DNA from: Sphingomonas_O antarctica
GTDB taxonomy: Bacteria > Pseudomonadota > Alphaproteobacteria > Sphingomonadales > Sphingomonadaceae
Direction: 5' to 3'
Assembly (NCBI RefSeq): GCF_965137005.1
Contig: NZ_CBCRXM010000004.1
Span: 186,001-250,000 of the forward strand
Length of the DNA stretch: 64,000 bases
In this document: in pieces, positions 35,916 to 44,269 of the stretch
How positions within the stretch are numbered: position 1 is the stretch's first letter
How the letters are laid out: every line of letters begins with the position of its first letter
Program-made: the position numbers and the translations under genes
The notes under the pieces: model-generated
The model's input: the letters and a program-made list of their open reading frames with translations, nothing else
Told to the model about the DNA's origin: nothing
Databases searched by the model: none

Positions 35916-37298
35916 TTAGTTGAACCTGCGTCGCAATAGTCCCCATATGGCACGCAGGCCGAGGGCGTCTCCGCCGCGCGGACGCCCCGGTTTGGCGGAC
36001 GGCATCCATGCGAACGTATCGAGATGCAGCCACGGGATTCCGGGCTCGACGAAGCGGCGGAGGAACAACGCCGCCATCACCGCGCCCGCCATGCCGCCAT
36101 CGGGGGAATTGGTGAGATCGGCGACGTCGGACTTCATCGAGTCGTCGTAACCGTCGTGCAGCGGCAGTCGCCACAGCGGATCGTCGGCGGCAATCCCCGC
36201 CGCCAGCGCATCCGCCGCCAGGTCGTCGTCGTTGCTGAAGGTCGCGGGCAGGTCTGGCCCCAGCGCCACGCGCGCGGCACCGGTCAATGTCGCGAAATCG
36301 ATCAGCAAGGCGGGCGGCGTTTCGCAGGCGCGGGTCAGGGCATCGCCGAGGATCAGGCGCCCTTCCGCATCGGTGTTGGTCACCTCTACGGTCAGCCCCT
36401 TGCGGCTGGTCAGCACGTCGCCGGGGCGAAAGGCGTTGCCGGCAATGGCATTCTCGACGGTCGGGATCAGCAAATGCAGCCGCACCTTCAGCCGCGCGCG
36501 CATGATCAGCCCGGCCAGCGCGATGGCGTGCGCCGCGCCGCCCATGTCCTTTTTCATATGCCGCATGCCCGACCCGGGCTTGATGTCGAGCCCGCCCGAA
36601 TCGAACGCCACGCCCTTGCCGACGATGGCGAGGCGCGGATGCCGTTCATCGCCCCACAGCAATTCGACCAGGCGCGGCGCGTGGCTGCGCGCGGCGGCGC
36701 GACCGACGGCATGGATCATCGGGTAGCCGCGCTCCAGTTCGGCGCCTTCGACGATCGTCACCGTCGCATTATGCGCCTTGGCGAGCCTTTCGGCTTCGGC
36801 GGCAATCTCCGCAGGACCCATGTCGGCGGCGGGCGTGTTGACCATGTCGCGGACCAGAGCGACCGCCTGAACTTCGCCGACCATCGCGTCGATCCGCGCC
36901 GGATCGTTGGTCAGCAGGATGCGTGCCCCCTTGGCGACCTCGTCCTTTTTGTACCGGTCGAAGCGGTAATGCGCGAGCAACCAGCCGAGCGCGGCGTCGC
37001 CCGGCGCTCCATTGGCCAGTCGATATGCCCCCTCGGGCAGCGTGTCCGCTGCGCGCGCCAGCGACCAGGGGCGGAGCGCGGTCGCATCGGCGACGCCGGC
37101 TACCGCGATCATCGCGCCGTCATGCGGCACCATCGCGACGCTGTCCGCCGCCGCCTTGAACCCCGTCGCCTTCAGCATTGCGCGAACCGGGGCGGGTTGC
37201 GTTGCGAGCCACGCATCCAGCCCCGTCGTATCGACGACGTGTAGAGGGGTGGCGGGCTGGCCCTTGTCGGGCTGGAGGAGCACGGCGAAATCGGTCAT
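35916..37298 (-). CDS. Leucyl aminopeptidase family (M17) peptidase
   Basis: Two-metal aminopeptidase that releases N-terminal residues from peptides. The 460-residue protein has a divergent N-terminal domain and the M17 catalytic core with GKGVAFDSGGLDIKPG, KKDMGGAA, NTDAEGRLILGDAL (signature) and TLTGAARVALG. Length is typical. Cytoplasmic, no signal peptide. It opens the leftward group with MarR, SH3 and argC and faces the DUF4163-type gene divergently across 50 bp. Confidence 0.93.
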   Translation of the reverse strand: MTDFAVLLQPDKGQPATPLHVVDTTGLDAWLATQPAPVRAMLKATGFKAAADSVAMVPHDGAMIAVAGVADATALRPWSLARAADTLPEGAYRLANGAPGDAALGWLLAHYRFDRYKKDEVAKGARILLTNDPARIDAMVGEVQAVALVRDMVNTPAADMGPAEIAAEAERLAKAHNATVTIVEGAELERGYPMIHAVGRAAARSHAPRLVELLWGDERHPRLAIVGKGVAFDSGGLDIKPGSGMRHMKKDMGGAAHAIALAGLIMRARLKVRLHLLIPTVENAIAGNAFRPGDVLTSRKGLTVEVTNTDAEGRLILGDALTRACETPPALLIDFATLTGAARVALGPDLPATFSNDDDLAADALAAGIAADDPLWRLPLHDGYDDSMKSDVADLTNSPDGGMAGAVMAALFLRRFVEPGIPWLHLDTFAWMPSAKPGRPRGGDALGLRAIWGLLRRRFN

Positions 37299-37348
37299 GC
37301 TCGCCGCGCTAAGCCCGGTGTGCCGCCGAAGCCAGCCGCAAAGGATGT

Positions 37349-38047
37349 ATGATGCGCTTCGTGCCTGTTGTCTTCATTGCCATGACCTGTGTGGCGGCGG
37401 CCGAACCGGCGTACAAGTTCAGTTACGCCTACCCGGCCCAGGCGCGCGCCATACCGCCGCTGCGCGCATGGCTGGAGGCGGACAAGGCACGTGGACGCAC
37501 CAAATTCGCCGCCGAGGCCATGGCGGCGCAACGCGAAGCGAAGAAGGACGGTTTTCCATACCACCCCTATGACGCCGACATGACATGGCAGGTGGTGACG
37601 GACACCCCGCGCTTCCTCAGCCTGTCACGATTGAGTTGGGCTTATACCGGCGGCGCGCACGGCAATTCGGGCTATGACTCGCTGTTGTGGGACAAGGCGA
37701 CGCGCATGCGGCGGCAGCCCGCTGACGTTTTCGCCGATCCCAAGGCGCTTTACGCCTCGGTGCGCAAGTCGTTCTGCGACCTGCTCGACCGCGAGCGCAG
37801 CAAGCGACGCGGGGAACCGGTGGTGCGTGGCAAGAGCATGTTCGACGACTGTATCGACCCCGCGCAGGAAGTTCTGATCCTCGGATCGAGCGGCGGCGGA
37901 CGGATCAACCGCATCGGCTTCCTCATCGCGCCGTACAATGCGGGGAGCTATGCCGAGGGCACCTACGAAGTGACCCTGCCGGTGACCCCGGCGATCCTCG
38001 CGCGGGTCAAACCGCAATATCGCGGCGCGTTTGCGGTCGGTCGCTAG
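37349..38047 (+). CDS. Exported DUF3298/DUF4163-type protein
   Basis: 232-residue protein with a signal peptide (MMRFVPVVFIAMTCVAA, cleavage near AAA-EP). The core segment YTGGAHGNSGYDSLLWD is typical of the DUF3298/DUF4163 region found in PdaC-type deacetylases and anti-sigma proteins; no deacetylase domain is present. Function unknown, periplasmic by prediction. Starts at 37349 or 37352 after an AAAGGA site. It ends tail-to-tail with the radical SAM gene, sharing CTAG at 38044-38047. Confidence 0.78.
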   Translation: MMRFVPVVFIAMTCVAAAEPAYKFSYAYPAQARAIPPLRAWLEADKARGRTKFAAEAMAAQREAKKDGFPYHPYDADMTWQVVTDTPRFLSLSRLSWAYTGGAHGNSGYDSLLWDKATRMRRQPADVFADPKALYASVRKSFCDLLDRERSKRRGEPVVRGKSMFDDCIDPAQEVLILGSSGGGRINRIGFLIAPYNAGSYAEGTYEVTLPVTPAILARVKPQYRGAFAVGR

Positions 38048-39114
38048 AACAGCTCACCCTGCGGCCCGGCCGGCGGGCGGAACAAATCGGTACGCAACGG
38101 CACATAAGGCTGATCGAGCCCGTGCTTTTTCGCCGCGAGTTTCACGCGTGTACGGATCAGGTCGTACCATGCGCCTTGCCCGCGCATCCGTTCGCCGAAG
38201 CGCGGGTCGTTGTCGCGTCCGCCGCGGATCGACTGGATAATCGACATCACTTTGCCCGCACGATCGGGGAAATGTTCATCGAGCCAGGCGCGAAACAGCG
38301 GGGCCACTTCATAGGGCAGCCGCACCGGGATGAACGACACGCGCCGCGCGCCCGCCGCCGCGCCCGCTGCGACGATCGCCTCGATCTCGCCATCGGTAAT
38401 GCCGGGCACGATGGGGGAAATCGACAGCTGCACCCGCACCCCCGCCTTGCTCAACGCCTCGATCGCGGCGAGGCGGCGGCGCGGGGCAGGGGCGCGGGGC
38501 TCCATCGTCATGGCGATTTTTGGCGTGAGCGAGGTGACCGAAATCATCACGCCCGTCAGCCCCTTCGCCGCCATCGGCCCGAGCAGGTCCAGGTCGCGCG
38601 TTACGCGGTCCGACTTGGTGGTGATCATCAGCGGATGGTCGCATTCGGCCAATATTTCCACGCATTGACGCGTGATCCGCCAGTCGCGCTCTACCGGTTG
38701 ATACGGATCGGTGTTGGTGCCCATCGCGATCGGCGCGCAGACGTAACCGCGCTTGGCCAGTTCGGCCCGGAGCAGGGCCGGGGCATCGGGTTTGGCGAAC
38801 AGCCGCGTCTCGAAATCGATTCCCGGCGACAAATCATGATAGGCGTGGGTCGGCCGCGCGAAGCAGTAGATGCAGCCATGTTCGCAGCCGCGATAGGCGT
38901 TGATCGAGCGGTCGAACGGCACGTCGGGCGATTTGTTGTGGGTGATGATCGTGCGGGGACGCTCGATCGTTACCGTAGTCCTCAGCGGGGGCGGGGCGCC
39001 GTCCAGTTCCTCGCGTCCGTCGAGCCAATCGCCATCAGCCTCGCGCGCCGCCAAGTTGAAGCGTTGCGGCACGTCGTTGCGGGTCGCCCCCCGATGTGCA
39101 CGCGCATCCGACAT
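38044..39114 (-). CDS. Radical SAM protein, PA0069 family
   Basis: 356-residue radical SAM protein. The 4Fe-4S cluster cysteines are in GCEHGCIYCFAR (C-x3-C-x2-C), and the remaining barrel contains IAMGTNTDPYQPVER, MITTKSD and SISPIVPGITDGEIE, all typical of the PA0069 group. Members of this branch have no confirmed reaction; they are distantly like spore photoproduct lyase in the core. Expressed alone on this strand, as the transglycosylase gene ends 32 bases upstream of its start and could be co-transcribed. Confidence 0.88.
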   Translation of the reverse strand: MSDARAHRGATRNDVPQRFNLAAREADGDWLDGREELDGAPPPLRTTVTIERPRTIITHNKSPDVPFDRSINAYRGCEHGCIYCFARPTHAYHDLSPGIDFETRLFAKPDAPALLRAELAKRGYVCAPIAMGTNTDPYQPVERDWRITRQCVEILAECDHPLMITTKSDRVTRDLDLLGPMAAKGLTGVMISVTSLTPKIAMTMEPRAPAPRRRLAAIEALSKAGVRVQLSISPIVPGITDGEIEAIVAAGAAAGARRVSFIPVRLPYEVAPLFRAWLDEHFPDRAGKVMSIIQSIRGGRDNDPRFGERMRGQGAWYDLIRTRVKLAAKKHGLDQPYVPLRTDLFRPPAGPQGELF

Positions 39115-39146
39115 GGGACGCAGTATGGAACATTATGGGAACATCG

Positions 39147-40826
39147 TCAACGTGACGCGAGTTGCGTTCCTTCGCGTGGCAATGTCGGCCAGCTGCCCTG
39201 GAGCAGGGCATCGCGGCTGATCGTCGGCTTGCCAGCCTGTTGCTGATACATCCAATAATTGCGCAGCACCGTCGCGACGTATCCGCGCGTTTCCCAATAG
39301 GGAATGCTCTCGATGTAAAGCAGCGGATCGCCCTGCGCTGCGGAGTTGACGTTCCAGCGCGCGACCGGGGCCGGGCCGCAGTTATAAGCGGCAATGACTT
39401 TGGGCAGTGCGCCGCCGGTTGCCGCCATATCGGCGAGTTGCTCGATATACTTCTGACCGAATGCCATGTTGGCGGCGGGTGAGTTGAGCCCGCCCGACAC
39501 TATCAAACCGGTCGTCCGCTGAATCAGCGCGGCGGTGGTCGGCAGCACCTGCATCAGACCGCGCGCGCCCGCCTTGCTCACCGCGTCGGCGCGGAAGTTC
39601 GATTCCTGGAGGGCATGAGCGAACACCAGTGAGCGATCGACGCGCCAGCCGCCCTCCGGTGCCCAAGTCTCGGGCGAAGGATAGCGCCCTTCGATCGTCG
39701 TCCGCGCACCGGCGGGGCCATTATGCGCCAACCATAATTGCGTCGCGGGCAGCCCCAGCTTGCCAGCGATCAACGTCAACGTGGCGTGTTCGGCGGGGAG
39801 GCCGATGCGCGCCTGCCAGCGGAGTAAGGAATCCGCCCGCTCGCTTTCACCGATTTCGCTGAGCGCGATGGCTGCTGCGACCGCCGGGCGACCGGCAACC
39901 ACCGCGAATTGCCCCGCGCCATCATCGTCGCCCTTGGCGGCAAGACCGAGCGCCGCCTGCGCCAGCATGCCGTAAAACGTCTCGCCCAATTGCGCCGCGG
40001 CGCGCTGATGCGGCTGGATCTGTTCCGGCCGTCCCGCCGCCATCGCCGCGCGCGCCGCCCAGAAATGCCCGGCGGCGACCATTTCGCTGTCCGCAGCGCG
40101 GCGGGCCACCGCATCGAAACCCGCCAGTGCCGCGCCGAAATCCTTCTGACGCCATGCCGCCAGACCCTCGACCCAATCGGCCTGCGCCGCCCATTCGCCA
40201 TAGCCGGTGCGGGCTTTGGCAGCGAGCGCGCGCGCGGCGACGTCATTGCCGGTCAGGAAATAGGACCAGGCGACCCGTTGGCGCCATTCGGTCAGCGGCT
40301 CGGCCTGGAAATCGCCTTCGCGGCCGGCGATCAACGCTTCGGCATCGGCGGGGCGATCGTCCTTGATCATCTGCAGCAGTTGCGGCCCGAGGCTTTGCGC
40401 CACCGCATCGCCGCCCACCGTCGCCGTCCGGCCGCGGCGCGGCGCACTGCCCAGCCAGCGCAGATCGCGCACTTCGGGCAATTGCGGCACCGCCGCGGCC
40501 CCGCGCGTCGTCGCCAGCCGCACCAGTATCGCCCCCTCGGGCAGATCGCGCGCGGCAAATGCCGCCGCCGCCAGCTGATCGGCCTCTGCCTTGGGCGAAT
40601 TCTTCGCGGTCAGGATCAGCGCGCGCGCCTCGGCGTGCAACGGCCCGATGCCCATCGCATCGAGCTTGGCGCTGGCACCCGTCCAGTCACTCGCCTTGAT
40701 GGCGGCAAAGACCACGCCGTAATCGGCCCGCTGTTGCGGCAACAATTGCGGCGTCAGCGCAGGCTTCTGCGCGAGCGCAGGCGCCGCACAAGCGCACAGC
40801 AACGACAGGGCGTATGTCAGCTTCAT
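39147..40826 (-). CDS. Soluble lytic murein transglycosylase
   Basis: Cleaves the glycan strands of peptidoglycan, producing anhydromuropeptides. The 559-residue protein has a signal peptide (MKLTYALSLLCACAAPALA-Q), a long helical superhelix and a C-terminal SLT domain with the catalytic Glu in FAHALQESNFRADA, followed by GARGLMQVLPTTA and IAAYNCGPAPV. Architecture matches Slt70-like enzymes. The ATG at 40826 overlaps the stop of the UDG-like gene (ATGA), so it is the second gene of a coupled pair. Confidence 0.92.
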   Translation of the reverse strand: MKLTYALSLLCACAAPALAQKPALTPQLLPQQRADYGVVFAAIKASDWTGASAKLDAMGIGPLHAEARALILTAKNSPKAEADQLAAAAFAARDLPEGAILVRLATTRGAAAVPQLPEVRDLRWLGSAPRRGRTATVGGDAVAQSLGPQLLQMIKDDRPADAEALIAGREGDFQAEPLTEWRQRVAWSYFLTGNDVAARALAAKARTGYGEWAAQADWVEGLAAWRQKDFGAALAGFDAVARRAADSEMVAAGHFWAARAAMAAGRPEQIQPHQRAAAQLGETFYGMLAQAALGLAAKGDDDGAGQFAVVAGRPAVAAAIALSEIGESERADSLLRWQARIGLPAEHATLTLIAGKLGLPATQLWLAHNGPAGARTTIEGRYPSPETWAPEGGWRVDRSLVFAHALQESNFRADAVSKAGARGLMQVLPTTAALIQRTTGLIVSGGLNSPAANMAFGQKYIEQLADMAATGGALPKVIAAYNCGPAPVARWNVNSAAQGDPLLYIESIPYWETRGYVATVLRNYWMYQQQAGKPTISRDALLQGSWPTLPREGTQLASR

Positions 40827-41548
40827 GCATCGTCCTTGGGAAACAGCAGCTGCATCAGCGGCCACATCGCCTTGCGCCGCTCGCGATCGGGATCGTCGAG
40901 CAGCAAGCGGGGATGGATCGTCGCGATCCCGGGAATGTCTTCGAACGCAAGCAACTCGCGCCGCTTCGGATTGACGCGCGTCGCGAACAGCGCCTGCGCT
41001 GCTACATCGCCCATCGCCCAGATTTTGGTGGGCTGCACCAGCGCGACATGGCGTTGCAGCGCCTCGGTCGCGGTCGGCAGCAAGGCAGGAGGAAAGCGCC
41101 CGTCGGGTGTCCGCCCCGGCAGCATGGTGGCGAGATAGACCTCGTCACGCGTCACTCCGACCGCCTTCAACACCGCATCGACCTGTGCCTCGAGCGGGCC
41201 GGCGAACAGCCGCCCGGCATCGACGTCGACCAATTCGGGCATATCGACGACGATCATCGTGCCGCCGACCGGACCGGCCGGTGCCAGCCGCCGCGTGCGC
41301 GGGCCGACGCTGGCGAAGACATCGCTCGCCATCAACCATTCGGTCAGCGTTTCGAGCGTTTCGGGGATCGCCACAAGGGCGGGCGCGGCTTCCTCGCGCA
41401 CCGCATCGGCGCGCGGCCTGGCGACGCGGGCCAGCTTCGGCTCCTCGAACCAGATCGCCGGACTCTCGCCCGCCCAGTCCTCGACACCCGCCGTCCGCCA
41501 CCAAGCATAGGCACTGTCGATGTCCGCTGTGATCGTTCCCAACCCCAC
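40823..41548 (-). CDS. Uracil-DNA glycosylase-superfamily protein lacking catalytic and cluster residues
   Basis: 241-residue protein with the overall layout of family 4-type uracil-DNA glycosylases: a GGTMIVVDMPELVDVDAGRLFAG segment where family 4 has GEAPGxxED, KIWAMGDVAAQALF, and IHPRLLLDDPDRERR where active enzymes have HPS. It has no cysteine at all, so the 4Fe-4S cluster of family 4 is absent, and the water-activating motif is not recognisable. It is probably inactive as a glycosylase or has another role, perhaps DNA binding. It is coupled to the transglycosylase gene. Confidence 0.75.
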   Translation of the reverse strand: MGLGTITADIDSAYAWWRTAGVEDWAGESPAIWFEEPKLARVARPRADAVREEAAPALVAIPETLETLTEWLMASDVFASVGPRTRRLAPAGPVGGTMIVVDMPELVDVDAGRLFAGPLEAQVDAVLKAVGVTRDEVYLATMLPGRTPDGRFPPALLPTATEALQRHVALVQPTKIWAMGDVAAQALFATRVNPKRRELLAFEDIPGIATIHPRLLLDDPDRERRKAMWPLMQLLFPKDDA

Positions 41549-41647
41549 GACCCTAGCAAGCCCGCGGTTGACGGGCGCGTCAATCGGTGGCCAAGCCGTT
41601 GCCGGACCAGTCGTTTGCGAGGCGGGACGAGCCGCACTCGCGACCCC

Positions 41648-41653
41648 GGAGGA
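41648..41653 (+). promoter_or_regulatory. Ribosome-binding site deciding the ETF-QO GTG start
   Basis: GGAGGA is 5 bases before the GTG at 41659. The alternative starts further up or down in the frame lack a comparable site. Confidence 0.55.
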
Positions 41654-41658
41654 AGACC

Positions 41659-43305
41659 GTGAGCGAACGCGAATCGATGCCCTATGACCTGGTGATCGTC
41701 GGCGGAGGCCCCGCCGGGCTCGCCGCGGCGATCCGTTTCAAGCAGGTCGCCCCCGACGCGTCGGTCTGCGTCCTCGAAAAGGGCTCGGAAATCGGCGCGC
41801 ACATATTGTCGGGGGCGGTGGTCGACCCCAAGGCGCTCGACGAATTGCTGCCGACGTGGAAGGCCGATGGCTGTCCGATGGGTGAGGTACCCGTCACCGA
41901 CAATCTCCATTGGGTGTTGAGCGCCAAGAAGAAATACCCGCTGCCGCATCTGATGATGCCGCCGTTGCTCAGCAATAACGGCAATTTCACCGGTAGCCTG
42001 GGCAATTTGTGCCGCTGGCTGGCGGAGCAGGCCGAAGGGCTCGGCGTCGAGATATTCCCCGGCTTCGCCGCCGCCGAGATTCTGTTCCATGACGACGGCT
42101 CGGTCAAAGGCGTCGCGACCGGCGATATGGGCGTGGCGCGCGACGGGACGCACAAGGCGGATTACCAGCCCGGCCTCGAACTCCATGCCGGCTACACTTT
42201 CTTTGCCGAGGGTGCGCGCGGCCATTTGACCAAAGAGCTCAAGCGCATCTTCGATCTCGAAGCGAAGTGCGAGCCACAAGTCTATGGAATTGGTTTGAAA
42301 GAGCTTTGGGATATCGATCCCGCCAAGCATGTGCCGGGCCGCGTCATCCACACCCAGGGCTGGCCGCTAAACGATGCCTGGGGCGGTGGGTTTCTGTATC
42401 ATCAGGCGAACAACCAGGTCGCTTTGGGGTTCGTCGTGGCGCTCGATTATTCGAACCCGTGGATATCGCCGTTCGAGGAATTCCAGCGCTGGAAGCATCA
42501 CCCGGAGATTGCCGCGATCCTGCAGGGCGGCCGACGCGTCTCCTATGGCGCGCGCGCGATCAATGAGGGCGGGTGGCAGTCAGTGCCGCAACTGGCGTTT
42601 CCGGGCGGCGCGCTGATCGGATGCAGTGCCGGCTTCGTCAATGTGCCGCGCATCAAGGGCAGCCATACCGCGATGAAGAGCGGCATGCTCGCGGCGGAAC
42701 ATGCCGCCGAGGCGCTGGCCGCCGGGCGCAAAAGCGACGTACTCGAAGGCTACGAACCCGCCGTGCGCTCGTCATGGATCGCCGATGAATTGAAGATGGT
42801 GAAGAATGCCGAGCCCGCAGTCGCCAAATTCGGCGGCACGCTGGGCACGCTGGTCGGCGGCATCGACATGTGGATGCGCACGCTGAAGATCGGCCTGCCG
42901 ATCACAATGAAGCACCATGCCGATCACAAGAGCCTGTGGCGCCGCGACTTGAAACAACCGATCGCCTATCCCAAGCCCGATGGCGTGCTCAGCTTCGACA
43001 AGCTGACTTCGGTGTTCCTGTCGAACACCAATCACGAGGAAGATCAGCCGATCCATTTGACGCTCAAGGACGCGGACGTACCGACGGCGATCAACCTGCC
43101 GCTCTATGCCGGTCCCGAACAGCGTTATTGCCCCGCCGGCGTGTACGAATTCGTCGAGGACGCGGCGGACCCCAGCGGCCAGCGACTGCAAATCAACGCC
43201 CAGAACTGCGTCCACTGCAAGACGTGCGACATCAAGGACCCGACGCAGAACATCAACTGGGTGGTGCCCGAGGGGGGTGGGGGACCGAATTATCCGAATA
43301 TGTGA
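41659..43305 (+). CDS. Electron transfer flavoprotein-ubiquinone oxidoreductase
   Basis: Membrane-bound FAD and 4Fe-4S enzyme passing electrons from ETF (fatty acid and amino acid oxidation) to ubiquinone. The 548-residue protein has the FAD loop VIVGGGPAGLAAAIRFK, the HILSGAVVDPKALDELLP region, and a C-terminal cluster domain with YCPAGVYEF and NCVHCKTCDIKDPTQNI. Length matches the family. The GTG at 41659 follows GGAGGA at 41648-41653 with 5-base spacing, which decides the start. It is monocistronic by position, with ETF genes elsewhere. Confidence 0.95.
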   Translation: MSERESMPYDLVIVGGGPAGLAAAIRFKQVAPDASVCVLEKGSEIGAHILSGAVVDPKALDELLPTWKADGCPMGEVPVTDNLHWVLSAKKKYPLPHLMMPPLLSNNGNFTGSLGNLCRWLAEQAEGLGVEIFPGFAAAEILFHDDGSVKGVATGDMGVARDGTHKADYQPGLELHAGYTFFAEGARGHLTKELKRIFDLEAKCEPQVYGIGLKELWDIDPAKHVPGRVIHTQGWPLNDAWGGGFLYHQANNQVALGFVVALDYSNPWISPFEEFQRWKHHPEIAAILQGGRRVSYGARAINEGGWQSVPQLAFPGGALIGCSAGFVNVPRIKGSHTAMKSGMLAAEHAAEALAAGRKSDVLEGYEPAVRSSWIADELKMVKNAEPAVAKFGGTLGTLVGGIDMWMRTLKIGLPITMKHHADHKSLWRRDLKQPIAYPKPDGVLSFDKLTSVFLSNTNHEEDQPIHLTLKDADVPTAINLPLYAGPEQRYCPAGVYEFVEDAADPSGQRLQINAQNCVHCKTCDIKDPTQNINWVVPEGGGGPNYPNM

Positions 43306-43337
43306 CACGCCGGGCAAGGCGTAGCGAAGCAGCGCCG

Positions 43338-43404
43338 CGCCTTAAGGCGTGTCCGGCCGGCGGCGCGGTGAGCGCCGACCGACGGCGTGGCTTTGCCACG
43401 GCGG
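43338..43404. repeat. Palindrome and shared hairpin repeat in the ispE leader
   Basis: The 121-bp gap before ispE holds a perfect palindrome CGCCTTAAGGCG at 43338-43349 and the repeat GACGGCGTGGCTTTGCCACG at 43381-43400 (extended by GCGG). The latter forms a CGTGGC-TTT-GCCACG hairpin ending 22 bases before the ispE ATG. A near copy is at 55994-56017 ahead of dnaX. Confidence 0.65.
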
Positions 43405-43426
43405 CCTTTTGCGCAAGAGCCATAAT

Positions 43427-44269
43427 ATGAACCACACCGAAACCGCCTACGCCAAGATCAACATCGCGCTGCACGTCCGTCGCAAGCGTTCAGACGGCTA
43501 CCACGACATCGAAACCGTGTTCGCATTTTGCGCGGACGGTGACATCGTGACGGCAAAACCAGCGGAAGAACTCACGCTCACCATCGACGGCCCTTTTGCG
43601 GCCGGACTCGCCACCACCGATAACCTCGTCCTCGATGCCGCCCGCGCGATTGGCGTCACGGCGGCACTTCACCTCACCAAGAACCTCCCCGTCGCCAGCG
43701 GCATTGGCGGCGGTTCGGCCGACGCGGCGGCAGTCCTCCGCCTCTTCCCCCGTCACCCCGGCGAAAGCCGGGGTCCACTTTCCCGCACTGGCAATGGCAC
43801 AGGCGGAGAGATGGATCCCGGCGTGCGCCGGGATGACGATTTCACGAAGATCGCCGCGAAACTCGGTGCCGATGTACCCGCCTGCGTCGTCTCCCGAACC
43901 ATGCGCGGCAGCGGCAAGGGCGACGACTTGACGCGACTGCCCTCGCTTGCCGGAACACCCGTGCTGTTGGTCAACCCGCGCGTCCCGCTCTCCACCGCCG
44001 CCGTGTTCAGTAGCTGGGACGGCAAGGATCGCGGCCCGCTCGGTGACTGGCACGACGGCCGCAACGACCTCGAAACGCCCGCACGCCGGCTCGTCCCGCA
44101 AATCGGCGAGGTGCTCGAATGGCTGGCCGCCCAACCCGGCGCGGCACTCGTCCGCATGTCCGGCTCTGGCGCGACCTGTTTCGCTTTGTTCGGCACCATG
44201 ACGTCACGTGATGCGGCGGCGGCGCGCGTACCCGCCGACTGGTGGCATCTGGCGAGCGTGCTGCGATGA
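43427..44269 (+). CDS. ispE: 4-diphosphocytidyl-2-C-methyl-D-erythritol kinase with an in-frame repeat insertion
   Basis: GHMP-family kinase of the MEP isoprenoid pathway, phosphorylating CDP-methylerythritol with ATP. The 280-residue protein has AYAKINIALHV at the start, the GHMP phosphate loop ASGIGGGSADAAAV, and GSGATCFALF near the end. Residues about 109-138, from RHPGESRGP to DPGVRRDD, are encoded by a palindromic element inserted a few residues after the phosphate loop helix and before KLGADVPACV. The active-site motifs remain intact. It opens a coupled operon with the N-formylglutamate amidohydrolase gene. Confidence 0.94.
   Translation: MNHTETAYAKINIALHVRRKRSDGYHDIETVFAFCADGDIVTAKPAEELTLTIDGPFAAGLATTDNLVLDAARAIGVTAALHLTKNLPVASGIGGGSADAAAVLRLFPRHPGESRGPLSRTGNGTGGEMDPGVRRDDDFTKIAAKLGADVPACVVSRTMRGSGKGDDLTRLPSLAGTPVLLVNPRVPLSTAAVFSSWDGKDRGPLGDWHDGRNDLETPARRLVPQIGEVLEWLAAQPGAALVRMSGSGATCFALFGTMTSRDAAAARVPADWWHLASVLR
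43751..43838. repeat. In-frame palindromic element inside ispE
   Basis: Inverted repeat with 27-base arms at 43751-43777 and 43812-43838, matching at 23 of 27 positions, with a 34-base spacer; total 88 bp. Outer ends are CGTCA and TGACG. The reading frame crosses it without a stop, encoding about 30 residues including RHPGESRGP and DPGVRRDD. Same family as 44528-44617. Confidence 0.9.
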
